A stretch of DNA of 64,000 nt from Fulvia fulva (lineage: Eukaryota > Ascomycota > Dothideomycetes > Mycosphaerellales > Mycosphaerellaceae), in contig NC_063013.1 of assembly GCF_020509005.1 (NCBI RefSeq), positions 2,108,001 through 2,172,000 of the forward strand, in the 5' to 3' direction. The translations under genes and the position numbers were made by a program. Numbering within the stretch: the first letter of the stretch is position 1; every line of letters begins with the position of its first letter. Below, in pieces: positions 20,299 to 31,342 of the stretch. Under the pieces are notes generated by a model. That model saw only the letters and a list, made by a program, of their open reading frames with translations. It searched no databases and was not told where the DNA came from.

Positions 20299-22305
20299 AT
20301 GGCACCAGCAATCGGTATCGACTTGGGTACCACGTACTCTTGCGTGGGTATCTTCAGAGATGATCGCATCGAGATCATCGCCAACGACCAGGGTAACCGC
20401 ACAACACCCTCGTTCGTTGCCTTCACAGACACCGAGCGATTGATCGGTGATGCCGCCAAGAACCAGGTCGCCATGAACCCAGCAAACACTGTCTTCGACG
20501 CAAAGCGATTGATCGGCCGCAAGTTCCAAGATGCAGAGGTACAAGCAGACATGAAGCATTTCCCCTTCAAGGTCATTGAGAAGGCCGGCAAGCCAGTCAT
20601 CTCCGTCGAGTTCAAGGGCGAGGAGAAGCAGTTCACACCAGAGGAGATTTCCGCCATGATCCTCACCAAGATGCGTGAGACCGCAGAGTCATACCTCGGT
20701 GGCACCGTCAACAACGCCGTCGTCACAGTGCCAGCATACTTCAACGACTCGCAGAGACAAGCAACCAAGGATGCCGGTCTCATTGCTGGCCTCAACGTCC
20801 TCCGTATCATCAACGAGCCAACCGCAGCTGCCATTGCCTACGGTCTCGACAAGAAGACCGAGGGCGAGCGCAACGTGCTCATCTTCGACTTGGGTGGTGG
20901 TACCTTCGATGTGTCGCTGCTCACAATTGAGGAGGGTATCTTCGAGGTCAAGTCGACTGCCGGTGACACTCACTTGGGTGGTGAGGACTTCGACAACCGT
21001 CTCGTCAACCACTTCGTAAACGAATTCAAGAGGAAACATAAGAAAGTTGGTAGCACCTCATCGACTCTCGAAGACAGCCATGCTAATTATTCACAGGATC
21101 TGACTTCCAACGCCCGCGCACTTCGTCGTCTGCGAACAGCATGCGAGCGCGCGAAGCGCACCCTCTCCAGCAGCGCGCAGACCTCTATTGAGATCGACTC
21201 GCTCTACGAGGGCATCGACTTCTACACTTCCATCACGCGTGCTCGCTTCGAGGAGCTTTGCCAGGACCTCTTCCGCTCCACCATGGAGCCAGTCGAGCGC
21301 ACCCTGCGCGACGCCAAGATCGACAAGTCTTCCGTCCACGAGATTGTCCTGGTCGGTGGTTCCACCCGTATTCCCAAGATCCAGAAGATGGTATCCGACT
21401 TCTTCAACGGCAAGGAGCCAAACCGATCCATCAACCCAGACGAGGCCGTTGCCTACGGTGCTGCCGTCCAGGCCGCCATCCTCAGCGGTGACACCAGCTC
21501 CAAGTCCACCAACGAGATCCTCCTTCTCGATGTCGCGCCGCTGTCTCTCGGTATCGAGACCGCCGGTGGTGTCATGACTCCTCTCATCAAGCGCAACACC
21601 ACTATCCCAACCAAGAAGTCCGAGGTCTTCTCCACCTTCTCCGACAACCAGCCTGGTGTGCTCATTCAGGTGTTTGAGGGTGAGCGCGCTCGCACCAAGG
21701 ACAACAACCTGCTCGGCAAGTTCGAGCTTACCGGCATCCCACCAGCTCCACGTGGTGTCCCACAGATTGAGGTCACCTTCGACGTGGATGCCAACGGTAT
21801 TATGAACGTTTCCGCCCTCGAGAAGGGTACCGGCAAGACCAACAAGATTGTCATCACCAACGACAAGGGTCGTCTGTCCAAGGAGGAGATCGAGCGCATG
21901 CTTGCTGAGGCCGAGAAGTACAAGGACGAGGACGAGGCTGAGGCTGCCCGCATCCAGGCCAAGAACGGTCTGGAATCGTACGCATACTCGCTCAAGAACA
22001 CCCTCAGCGACAGCAAGGTCGATGAGAAGCTCGACGCTGCCGACAAGGAGAAGCTGAAGGCCGAGATCGACAAGACCGTTGCTTGGCTCGACGACAACCA
22101 GACCGCCACCAAGGACGAGTACGAGTCGCAGCAGAAGGAGCTTGAGGGTGTTGCCAACCCAATCATGATGAAGTTCTACGGCGCTGGCGGTGAGGGTGGT
22201 ATGCCAGGCGGCATGCCAGGCGGTGCTGGTGGCTTCCCAGGTGCTGGCGGTCCAGCTGGCGGTGCCGGTGGCGACGACGGCCCAACCGTTGAGGAGGTTG
22301 ACTGA
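20299..22305 (+). CDS. SSA1: Cytosolic HSP70 chaperone (Ssa type)
   Basis: Two exons: 20299-21045 and 21097-22305, for 651 aa. The protein is an ATP-driven chaperone for nascent and misfolded proteins. Three Hsp70 signatures are visible: [12 protein letters not shown] at the start, [15 protein letters not shown] near residue 195 and [16 protein letters not shown] near residue 335 of the spliced form. The C-terminus has a Gly/Pro-rich [10 protein letters not shown] stretch and ends in EEVD, the cytosolic co-chaperone tail. The 51-nt interval 21046-21096 is an in-frame GT-AG intron with a TGCTAAT branch site: read through, it would put 17 foreign residues between KRKHKK and [13 protein letters not shown], which are adjacent in the family. 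Codon use is strongly biased, as for a highly expressed gene. Confidence 0.97.
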   Translation: MAPAIGIDLGTTYSCVGIFRDDRIEIIANDQGNRTTPSFVAFTDTERLIGDAAKNQVAMNPANTVFDAKRLIGRKFQDAEVQADMKHFPFKVIEKAGKPVISVEFKGEEKQFTPEEISAMILTKMRETAESYLGGTVNNAVVTVPAYFNDSQRQATKDAGLIAGLNVLRIINEPTAAAIAYGLDKKTEGERNVLIFDLGGGTFDVSLLTIEEGIFEVKSTAGDTHLGGEDFDNRLVNHFVNEFKRKHKKVGSTSSTLEDSHANYSQDLTSNARALRRLRTACERAKRTLSSSAQTSIEIDSLYEGIDFYTSITRARFEELCQDLFRSTMEPVERTLRDAKIDKSSVHEIVLVGGSTRIPKIQKMVSDFFNGKEPNRSINPDEAVAYGAAVQAAILSGDTSSKSTNEILLLDVAPLSLGIETAGGVMTPLIKRNTTIPTKKSEVFSTFSDNQPGVLIQVFEGERARTKDNNLLGKFELTGIPPAPRGVPQIEVTFDVDANGIMNVSALEKGTGKTNKIVITNDKGRLSKEEIERMLAEAEKYKDEDEAEAARIQAKNGLESYAYSLKNTLSDSKVDEKLDAADKEKLKAEIDKTVAWLDDNQTATKDEYESQQKELEGVANPIMMKFYGAGGEGGMPGGMPGGAGGFPGAGGPAGGAGGDDGPTVEEVD

Positions 22306-22702
22306 GCGATTCGCAATGATACCCAGTTTCTTGCATGGCAGCACGGCGTTATGAAAAGGGCACTAGATGGGTCATGATTAGATGACGGATGAAAAGCATC
22401 CTTGTGTATTGTAGATAGCCACAGATTGGCTCCATCAATGAATGATTCAAACAAAAGAAGTTTCTCAAATGCTTCATCCCACACTGTTGATGATTTGGCG
22501 ACGACGTTGGCGACGATGTTGAGGTGCTGCGTCACATGATCACGACTGTGACGCCACACGCATGCGCCACGTTCCAAGTTTCGCCTTCATCTGTTGTTCT
22601 AACACCTCTGTTTATCCTCTTGTTGTTCTAACACCTCTTTTTATTATTTTCGAGATGTCGTAGCACGCCAAGTCCTGGGCCAAGTGGCTCCCTCACAACA
22701 AC
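22306..22702. promoter_or_regulatory. HSP70 3' region and YME2 promoter with an 18-bp direct repeat
   Basis: Contains two copies of TGTTGTTCTAACACCTCT at 22592-22609 and 22621-22638, 64-111 bp before the YME2 ATG. Both are followed by pyrimidine- and T-rich sequence. They may be regulatory or simply a local duplication. Confidence 0.45.
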
Positions 22703-25228
22703 ATGTTATTGAGCAGTAAGCCTGCTGGGGCGCTCCTGCCGTTGCGACGGCCATCACATCCTTTACCAACATCCCTGCCGTCGAAACGATATCTTGCTGG
22801 TGACACGGGAGACAACAAATCCGGACACATCACGACAACATCGCAAGAAGGCATCATCTTCTTCAACAGCATACTACCGCCGAACTTACAATGGCTGTTC
22901 CGGTTGACGAGCACTCTTGGACGCAAGTCTCCCAAGTTGGCAGACGCGAGCAGTAAAGGCATTTCTGGGGTGGTGAATCCGGGCAAGGTCTTCTCAAAGG
23001 CCACGAAGGAAGCACAGTTAAGTAATGTAGAGGTCGTGGAAGTACTGCCGCGCTTCAGTGAGGGCGGGGCGTTTTTGAAGTTCAACCACGATGGATCTGC
23101 CGACACGAAGACCATAGCCGACGCCGTCAGGCAGTATCTCAAGCAGAACAAAGCAAGGCCATGGTGGAACCCATTCACGCATGTCAGAGCGAGTCTAGTC
23201 TTAGGCAAGCCATGGGTAGAGGATCTTTCGCGGCGAGCATCGCAGCGTGTCAAAGTCGAGTTTTTGCCCACCGAACCGGGAGCAGAAGCTGCAGAACTCA
23301 CGCAAGAACAGCTATACAGCTTCTTTCGACAGTTCGGAAAATTGTCTGATATCATGGCACAGCCATCGGATTCAAAGGTTGTGCCACGATTTGCGTACCT
23401 AGACTTTGCTCATCATCAGAAAGCCATCATGGCTAAGAACTGCATGCATGGATATACTGTTTCAGATGCAGAAGGTGGTGGCAAGTCAGGCACGGTCCTT
23501 CGTCTGACCTACGAAAAGAAGCAACGCTGGAAGTGGTTCAGTGACTGGATGGTCAATCACCCCCGGATTGTGATACCATTGCTTGCGGCATTGGTCGCTG
23601 GATTATCGGTCGTGATATTCGACCCAATCCGAACACTTTCTATCAAGGCACACATAACGAGGGCTTTTCACATTGAGGACAACTTCGTCTTTAGATGGTT
23701 CAGACAACAGGGTGAAGACCTTATCAACCGCGTCAAGTCATTTGGCAGAGATGAGGAAGTTGTGGATGGTGGCATGCAGGTCGTATGGGAAGATCGACAA
23801 GATGAGATTCAGCAGATCCAGTCGTGGCTCATGGAGTCTGCTGACACTTTCATCGTAGTACAAGGACCGCGAGGCAGCGGGAAACGCGAGCTTGTCATCG
23901 AACATGCTTTACAGCACAAGCGAGAGGCCCACAGAGTCCTGGTCGTCGATTGTAAACCTGTTCAGGAGGCTCGTGGCGACGCTGCGACTATAGCTTCTGC
24001 CGCAAACCAAGTTGGCTACAGCCCAGTTTTCTCGTGGATCAACAACATCAGCGGCCTCATGGACCTGGCAGCTCAGGGTATGACCGGAACCAAAGCCGGC
24101 TTCTCGGAGACACTGGAGAATCAGCTCGTGAAGATCTTCGCTAAGACCTCCGCGGCGCTCAAAAGCATCGCTCTTGACGGACGTAAGAAGGACCACAAAG
24201 ACGCGAAGCCTGGTGACGACGAGTTCTTGGAACAACATCCTGAGAGGAGACCTGTTGTGGTCATTGACAACTTTCTCCACAAGAGCAGCGAGGAGGGAGC
24301 TACTTTGGTTTATGACAAACTCGCGGAATGGGCTGCGCAGCTGACCTCCTCCAACATTGCTCATGTAATTTTCCTCACCACGGATGTCTCTTTCAGCAAG
24401 TCACTGAGCAAGGCGCTTCCGGATCGCGTTTTCCGCCAGATATCGCTTGGCGACTGCTCGCCTGAAGTCGCAAAGCGATACGTGATACAGCACCTGGACT
24501 TCGACGCAAAACCTGTCAAGGTCACGAACAAAGATGGCGAGGAAGAAGTCAAAATACTCCCCCCAAGCCAGAAGCGCGAAGACCTGCAAGAGCTTGATGA
24601 TGTTATTGGCTACTTGGGCGGACGACTCACCGATCTCGAGTTTTTTGCCAGGCGCATCAAGGCTGGGGAGACCCCGACAAAAGCTGTGCGTGAGATTGTT
24701 GATCAATCTGCCTCGGAGATCCTAAAAATGTACCTTCTGCTCGGCAGTGACTCTCGCGAATGGACATCCGCTCAGGCGTGGACGCTCGTACGTGATCTTG
24801 CGAAGCATGAAGCACTGCGATACAACGAGGTATTGATGGAGACTGCCTTTGGGTCTGGAGGTGACAAGGCCATCCAGGCCCTCGAGCAAGCAGAGCTCAT
24901 CACCGTCCAGTCTGCCAACGGGAGGCCATACAGTATCAAGCCCGGAAAGCCAGTCTACCAGCCTGCCTTTCAGAGGCTTGTTAGCGACAACGTCCTCCGC
25001 GCCAAACTTGAGCTGTCTGTACTTGGAGATGCAATCGCTGCGGAGAACAAGTCCATCGACAAGTATGAGCAGGAACTGCATCTACTTGCAAAGCTGCCGA
25101 AGCAACCGGTTGAGCTCTATGATCGCATACAGTGGCTGCTTGGGAAGATCAAGACTAGTCAATCGAAGGTCGAAGTTTTCGAGAAAGAGAGCGGAGATTT
25201 GAAGAAGATCTTGCAGACCGAGTTTTAG
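22703..25228 (+). CDS. YME2: Mitochondrial escape protein 2 (inner-membrane RNA12-type)
   Basis: Single exon, 841 aa. Yme2 is an inner-membrane protein involved in mitochondrial nucleoid and mtDNA maintenance and in mtDNA escape in yeast. In order: a basic presequence (LLPLRRPSHPLPTSLPSKRY); a segment with conserved GIIFFNSILPPNLQ; an RRM-like domain at about residues 200-275 (LYSFFRQFGKLSDI and FAYLDFAHHQKA); one transmembrane helix around 289-306 (IVIPLLAALVAGLSVVIF); then a P-loop ATPase-like RNA12 domain with Walker A GPRGSGKRE near 388 and VVVIDNFLHKS as the Walker B-like strand. The C-terminal helices end in a coiled-coil-like stretch. Length matches fungal Yme2, and the start has a fitting presequence. 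Confidence 0.93.
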   Translation: MLLSSKPAGALLPLRRPSHPLPTSLPSKRYLAGDTGDNKSGHITTTSQEGIIFFNSILPPNLQWLFRLTSTLGRKSPKLADASSKGISGVVNPGKVFSKATKEAQLSNVEVVEVLPRFSEGGAFLKFNHDGSADTKTIADAVRQYLKQNKARPWWNPFTHVRASLVLGKPWVEDLSRRASQRVKVEFLPTEPGAEAAELTQEQLYSFFRQFGKLSDIMAQPSDSKVVPRFAYLDFAHHQKAIMAKNCMHGYTVSDAEGGGKSGTVLRLTYEKKQRWKWFSDWMVNHPRIVIPLLAALVAGLSVVIFDPIRTLSIKAHITRAFHIEDNFVFRWFRQQGEDLINRVKSFGRDEEVVDGGMQVVWEDRQDEIQQIQSWLMESADTFIVVQGPRGSGKRELVIEHALQHKREAHRVLVVDCKPVQEARGDAATIASAANQVGYSPVFSWINNISGLMDLAAQGMTGTKAGFSETLENQLVKIFAKTSAALKSIALDGRKKDHKDAKPGDDEFLEQHPERRPVVVIDNFLHKSSEEGATLVYDKLAEWAAQLTSSNIAHVIFLTTDVSFSKSLSKALPDRVFRQISLGDCSPEVAKRYVIQHLDFDAKPVKVTNKDGEEEVKILPPSQKREDLQELDDVIGYLGGRLTDLEFFARRIKAGETPTKAVREIVDQSASEILKMYLLLGSDSREWTSAQAWTLVRDLAKHEALRYNEVLMETAFGSGGDKAIQALEQAELITVQSANGRPYSIKPGKPVYQPAFQRLVSDNVLRAKLELSVLGDAIAAENKSIDKYEQELHLLAKLPKQPVELYDRIQWLLGKIKTSQSKVEVFEKESGDLKKILQTEF

Positions 25229-25996
25229 GCGATGCTCGGTGGAATTAGATGCTTTGAAGGCACAAGAAGCTACTCATCTGGCAGCAATTTGAAGACACTG
25301 TACATACTGAAAGATACCACTCACCTGCTTCCTGTAGCCAGAGGTCGACCTGGACGTTGATTTGGACATTTGTCTAGACCGCATAACGCCACCTGCCGTG
25401 CTGGGTCGAATGAATCCTGCTGCGTGCTCGCGTGACGACTCGTCACCTTGCTGCTATTTCTTGATTCGCCACACCGGATGCAAAGCCATCGATCGTCTCA
25501 AGTGTTCAGTGTCTTTTCTGTGACCTTCAACCCAACAGCACGGCCTAATTCCAGGTTCGGCGTTCAGCCTCACTTGTATAGTTGCTCGTCCAGTACTCGA
25601 AGCCGAGGTATGTGGTTTTCGTGATGTTTTACCCTTGTTTGGTAGTCTGTTCCGGACCCTGCGCTGCCCTTATCGCGCGCTAGCGAAGCACGTGGAGGAA
25701 AATTTGGCTGGGGCGTGGAGCAACCTTCCGCCGGTGATGCCCACGAACCACGAACACCTCACATGCACTTCACTTCACTTCCATGCTCAACCACGCGCTG
25801 ACTACAACATCGATCGATAGAAGAGCCTCTCACTGACATCCGTGCGTCTTGCCCTTGGAACCACCGACGCTCTTTGTCAGCACTCTACCACATCTGGCTC
25901 CGCCTCCCGCCCCTTGGTCCACGCTCTCGTCACCAATCCGCCCGCAACAGTGACGGACGTGAGGCTCGAGACGACACCAGCTGTGTGTCAATTACC
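25229..25996. other. Intergenic region, choline kinase promoter
   Basis: No coding signal. Short frames just before 25997 are in the presumed 5' leader of the choline kinase gene. Confidence 0.4.
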
Positions 25997-28553
25997 ATGC
26001 CACACTCCGAGCAACCTTCGCCGATGTCGTCCGGCTTGGTGAAGCCGAAGCTAGAAGAGTGTGCTTCACCGAGCTCTTACCTTGGTCTCAACCGGGCCGC
26101 GTCTCCTCGATCGACACCCAAATGTACGTCTGGTATTCCTTGAATCTGCACCTTCTATGGGTGTTGAGCAGTCGTGTTCTTTCGGTACTTTTCTTTGTGT
26201 CGTTCCTTCCCTGACCAATTGACCGCACATACTCGGCTATACTCTAGCCTCTGGCCGTGACGACCCTGGGCGTTGTTCTTCGCTGACCAGGTCGTGAATA
26301 GCTGTCTCGATTTCGCACCATGCTGAGACTATATCGCCTCTGATATTAGGACAGCGGAAAGAAGATGAGGAGTCCGATTTGTCACCGAGAAGGCCAGCGG
26401 TCATCAGCGCGAGGTCCAGGCGGTTGTCTGGCCGTCCCGCCAGCTACGGTAGCCCGGGTCTAAAGCCTTTGACGCCAGCTCTGGACGGCGCTGTTCACTC
26501 TGACGAAAGAGATGCTGCAGACAGCCAACACGATGGCCACCATCATATCGATGCTTTGGTGGACCAGGTCTCTATGTGGATCAAAGATCGTCGCGCAAAG
26601 CGGAGCAAGCGTAAAGAGAAGCGCAGCGCGCGACGCGAGGCTCGAGGTGCAAAGGCATCTGATGGCGATGTGGACGAGCCAGAGAAGTCGCAGCGACGTG
26701 ATTCAGATGCTTCTGACTCTTCCGTGGACCTGGAGAATCTGGAACGCATCATCGCCTCAAACCTGAGCCTCAGACGTTCATCGGTTCGCAGGAGCTCGAT
26801 CAGCCTGAAGAGCAAGGCTTCAGTAAGGCGACTACTCCGGAAGCAGTCCACAGTGTCCGATTCTGAAGAAGTCGATGTATCTGTCCCGGGTTGCGATGCA
26901 TTCCTCGACAACTCGAAGACGCTAGCATACACGGGTGGTGCCTCTGATCTTTCCGACAACGATGGCGACGAGCTTAGACAAGTGCCCTCGTATCGTGACT
27001 TCGACGCGTGGGCGAAGTTCAAGTTCGACATCGTGCGCATCATCCATACTTTGCGGCTCAAGGGATGGCGCAAGGTAGCGCTGGAAATGAGCAGTGCCAT
27101 TGCTGTCAAGCGTTTGAGCGGCGCACTAACCAATGCAGTCTATGTCGTGTCACCGCCGGCCGATCTGTCCCTAGAGAAATATGACGAGTCTGGAAAAGTA
27201 GTTGGAGTCAGCAAAGCTCCGCCCAAGCTTCTACTGCGAGTCTATGGTCCACAAGTCGAGCATCTTATCGACCGTGAGGCCGAGCTCGCGATCCTGCAAC
27301 GTCTTGCGAGAAAGCAGATCGGTCCGCGACTTCTGGGAACGTTCGTGAACGGCCGCTTCGAAGAATACCTGCACGCCCAGCCACTCACTCCAAAAGAGCT
27401 GCGAGACCCAGCTACAAGCCGCCAGATCGCTAAACGTATGCGAGAGTTGCACGAAGGCATTGAGCTTCTCGACCAAGAACGCAGTGATGGGGCCTTTGTT
27501 TGGCGCAATTGGGACAAGTGGTTCCAGAGAGTAGAGCACATTGTGACGCGGATGGACAATCAGATCAAAGCTCTTCCCGAAGACGCCAAGCCGACTGGTC
27601 AGCAAGCTTGGATGCGTCGTGGTTACATCTGCGGCGTCCCTTGGGCTCAATTCAGAGAGATCGTCGAGAAGTACCGCATGTGGCTTAAAGCTCAGTATGG
27701 CGGCTCCAAAGAAGTCCGAGATCAGCTGGTGTTTGCACACAACGACACCCAATACGGAAACATACTCCGCATGACGCCCTCTGGAGAGTCACCACTCCTC
27801 TTGCCTGCCAACACGCACAAGCAGCTGGTCGTCATCGATTTCGAATATGCGAACGCCAACACCCGAGGACTGGAGTTTGCAAACCACTTCACAGAGTGGT
27901 GCTACAACTACCACGATGAGCGGAAGCCATATGCTTTCAACTCGTCATGGTACCCAACCCCAGAAGAGCAGGATCGCTTCCTTCGTGCGTATGTAAGACA
28001 CCGGCCACAAGACGGATTGAGTACTCCACAGACAGGTCCTTCCACGCCCAGCTCAGAGGTATCAACGCCACCTGTGAAGAGAGCTACTAGTAGTATCTCT
28101 GACTTCATGCTTGACGCCAGACACCCGCAGAGCGCTCGGCCAAACGCCGCGAAGGAGGAAGAAGCCGCAAAGGCAGCAGAGGATCTCGAGATCGGTCGTC
28201 TCGCCAATGAGACGCGAATCTGGCGGCTTGCGAACACAGCGCAGTGGGTGGCTTGGGGTCTCGTGCAGGCCAAAGTGCCAGGCATGCCTGACTTTGATCC
28301 AGATTCGCCAACTTCTGAGCTGACAAGTGATACCGAGCCAGAAGAGCTGCTTGGAGAGCGAGCTGAAGAGTATAGGCAATTGGCTAAGGAGCAGGCAGGC
28401 GAGGACGAAGAAGAGGACGAAGAGTTCGACTACCTCGGGTATGCCCAGCACCGAGCACTCTTCTTCTGGGGAGATGCTGTCCAGATGGGCTTCGTGAAGG
28501 CAGAGGACTTGCCCGAGGAGACCAGATCCAAGCTTAAGACTGTGCCATACTAG
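25997..28553 (+). CDS. CKI1: Choline/ethanolamine kinase
   Basis: The main exon runs from about 26350 to 28553, with a probable first exon 25997-26123. The kinase phosphorylates choline as the first step of the CDP-choline route. After a basic Ser/Arg-rich N-region (KRSKRKEKRSARREARGAKA), the domain starts at FDAWAKFKFDIVRIIHTLRL. It contains SGALTNAVYVVSPP (nucleotide loop), LLLRVYGPQVEHLIDREAEL, Brenner's motif HNDTQYGN and the choline-kinase motif VIDFEYANANTRGLEFANHF; C-terminal helices carry an acidic insert (GEDEEEDEEFDY). Joining 26123 directly to the acceptor at 26349 creates a TGA, so a short extra exon after the CTCTAG acceptor at 26247, or another start, is needed. Only the N-terminus is uncertain. 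Confidence 0.9.
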
Positions 28554-29520
28554 TAGTTGTCATCCATAGGCAAATCACAGCATGAAACGACAGCCACGCC
28601 AGGGTGTCTCGGCATTCCTAGCTCTTGATGTATCTCGCGAGCCAGACGCAGTCATCGTCACATCGTCAAGATTCCGCTTACATGTGGTTGAACACAGTAT
28701 AGCCAAGATGTGGCTTTGGAGAGAATTCACGCACGCCTACAGCAAAACAGTGTTGAAGTCTGCTTTATGCCACAGTTCACAGTGCGAGACCAGGCCGGGA
28801 ACGGGTAGAAAGGATGGCTTGGAAGTGGTCGCGTTGGCAAAGATGCTGTCGTTTCTTGGACGGAGTAGGTAGTCGCCGAGGACATTGTTGCGTTGGGAAG
28901 ACTCGGCTTTGACGTACATGTTGCAGTGGGAATACGTAGTCAAGTATTGCTGCTTTGGGAATTTGGCGCTTGTGGATCCAGTGGTGTGGATGTGAACGAT
29001 GGAGTCTGGGAAGGGCAAGGGTGAGCGGGTGGGCGGCAGATGACTAGAGAGCGAGCACAGTCCGTGCATTAAACGGGCAACGATAGCCGAGGCATAATTG
29101 ACAGTATACATGTATCGCTCTTCGCAGGCATTGCTTGCGAAACTGCAGATACTGAACAAGGGAGAGCATTTGCCCCAATACTTTTAGCAGCTGATATGGC
29201 TTCAACGACGAGGCCACTTCCTCTCGATCCGCTGCCATTCCTTCCTTCCTTCTAGGGCTCGCAATTGCTGGCCGAGTTCAGCTTGTTCTCAGGATGATTG
29301 TCAGCGCTGTTCCTGGCGAACATTACAGCGTCTCCACCAAGAGATTGAGAGCAGCAGTGTGCTGTTTCGAGTAGCCTCCAGAGCGCTGTCAAGTTGGCAC
29401 CCCGTCTTGATGACTCGCCCTTCGCGGCACATCTACCTGGCATGTTCCGTCCGACTCAGAGAGCTGCCAGTGGTCAAGTGATATTCCTGGTCATGCTGGA
29501 AGGAGTCGCCATGTCGCCTC
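28554..29520. other. Intergenic region
   Basis: Convergent space between choline kinase and the F-box-like remnant. A 140-codon antisense frame at 28737-29159 has no domain and I do not support it. Confidence 0.4.
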
Positions 29521-30140
29521 TCAGTAGATGGCAAGATCTTCCAGTATTGCCGCCTTCTCGAGCATCGTCACGTCGCCATCACCACGGCCATCCGCGTACC
29601 ACTTCTCCGCTGTCTCATGTAACCATGGTGTGGAGAGGGTGTATGCAAAGTCGTAACATGCGAAATCAGTGACCTTGAACGCGGCAGCAAGGCCTTTGAT
29701 TCTGGCGAAATCATCTCTAGTCACTTCGTAGATCTTGTCCATATAGCTGTGGCTGAGTCCGGTCACGAACCACATACGCCAAGTCCAGCTGTCATCGCCC
29801 CCATGGACGTATTCTGAGAAGTTATCCTCTATCAATGCGTCCGAGAAGAGGCCGTCTTCTGGATTCACTACGGGTCGTCAAGGGTATACTCAAACAACTC
29901 CGTAGCATCTCGCTGCAAGCAGGCGTACGAGTGGTCGATGGTTAGCTGGTAGAGTGCGGTTCCGTTCTTTGGCTCCTCGATGATCTCTTTGAAATGTCGC
30001 GACAGATGTCGGCAATTTTCCATAGTGCCCACAGGCAGATACGACAGGATCTGCGTCTTGAGCTCCACGGGCAGCGAGGAAAGCTTGTCTTTGTCGGCCG
30101 CTTTTGCATCAGCTTGGCTAGACAAGATCGCGGTGGTCAA
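29521..30140 (-). pseudogene. F-box-like gene remnant with frameshift
   Basis: Two frames on the minus strand read one protein: 29868-30140, then 29521-29868. The first encodes an F-box-like motif, LSSLPVELKTQILSYLPVG, with RHLSRHFKEII, ending FEYTLDDP and a TAG. The second continues at once in another frame with NPEDGLFSDALIEDNFSEYV and ends normally. The overlap is too short for an intron, so a one-base change seems to have broken the frame. No in-frame ATG precedes the F-box; a TAG lies upstream. Both defects suggest a decaying gene, although a missed upstream exon or a sequencing error is possible. F-box proteins are SCF ubiquitin-ligase substrate adaptors; such genes are often lineage-specific in fungi. 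Confidence 0.6.
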
Positions 30141-30707
30141 GACTTTGACTCGAGCGTCACTGCTGCAAATGTTTAAGCTTTGCTACAAGGATAGGGCATC
30201 TGCACAATGGAACAAGAGAAAAAAATGTGCTGTTGGCGGTTGTGAACCTCCAAAGGTAAGCGTAGCGGAGTGGAGCTCTCTACCAACCCTTCTAGACTGC
30301 AAAGTAGCGTGCGATCCACGCTACCGCTACCCGACGTACAGTGCTTATTATACGACGACATAGGCGTTAGCGACGAGTATATGTTTGCGAGTTCGCCAAC
30401 AGGCACAGTGCGGTAGGTCACGTGACCCTAAACCTTGAAAATTGACCAATCAGAGCGGGCGCCAAGGCTAGTTGAGGGCTGGTATAGAGCTTCACTCCCT
30501 CGCTGACGCCTCACCTACGTACTCGCAAGCTCGTACTCCGGTGTGGCTAGCGCTCGGTCGCTACGCTTAATCAGCGCGAACTCCCGCGGGCTCGAGCTTG
30601 GACCCACACACCACTTTTGCACATGCAGATGGCCCAGAACATTTGTCACGATGTCTCCTTCTTTCAAGGCCTGATCATTATCATGTGTAACCTCCTATAG
30701 CACCAAT

Positions 30708-30815
30708 ACCCATTGGTGAGCGCATCCACCGCACATGAGGAACAATTGACACTGCTCTGCACCTGGATGAGATCCTCACATGGACAATCCGGGCCTTTGT
30801 TCCGCTGCTAGCACA
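30708..30815 (+). repeat. Diverged copy of the tRNA-like repeat
   Basis: Shares with 31174-31289, in the same order and orientation, ACCCATTGG, then CATCCACCGCAYATGAGGA and a TCCGYTGYTAGCAC block (about 85-90% identity within blocks, similar spacing). The tRNA 5' half and B box of the other copy are not recognisable here. Confidence 0.5.
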
Positions 30816-31181
30816 GCAGCAGCTCATGCAGCTCATGTTCATTATTCCATTGTATGACATGGATACGTAGCAGCTGTGCCAACCGACGTCGAAACAAGGT
30901 AGTACTGACCAGGTCCATGGTCGTTGGGCGCTTCGCATCGATAACTCGTGCTCGATCCGCGAGAGTGCGATCGCTTAGGCCAGAGCGCAGCAATTACTCG
31001 AGACAAAGGCGCGCCGCAATAGAGACTGATCGCAAGTAACCTCGTAGTCGCCTCAATGTGGGCTGTCCGGGCATTCCCTCGAATCGCAGGGCAATCCAGA
31101 AGCCTGAGCAAAGCCCTTTCACATACTCTCTCACTTCCCGACCAGCTTGCTCCTCCATAAACATATAAACATATACCCATT

Positions 31182-31342
31182 GGCCCCATGGTGCAGTGGT
31201 CAGTACATCCACCGCATATGAGGACATGGCGGCGTATCCTTGTATGCGTTCCCTTCGGCAGCTTGCTGTGCCTGTCCGTTGTTAGCACCAAGTGCTCGCA
31301 TTTGCGTGATTGGAAGACTTGCGTTCGATTCGCAGTGGGATC
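31182..31342 (+). other. tRNA-Val-like split sequence, possible Pol III unit
   Basis: The 5' part GGCCCCATGGTGCAGTGGT resembles the acceptor and D arm of a fungal tRNA-Val. The 3' part gives a 5-bp T-arm (TTGCG, loop TTCGATT, CGCAG) followed by TGGGATC, which pairs with GGCCCCA at six of seven positions. About 130 bp instead of about 35 separate the A- and B-box-like segments. A TATA-like ATATAAACATAT lies 12-25 bp upstream and a TTTTT terminator at about 31357. A U33-like position is missing from any anticodon loop I can draw. It may be an intron-interrupted tRNA, a tRNA pseudogene or a tRNA-derived Pol III RNA. Confidence 0.4.

Noticed and set aside
21091..22344. 417-codon open frame antisense to HSP70
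   Set aside because: It mirrors the strongly biased codons of HSP70 on the other strand. The Leu/Val/Gly-rich translation has no domain, and such antisense frames are common opposite highly expressed genes.
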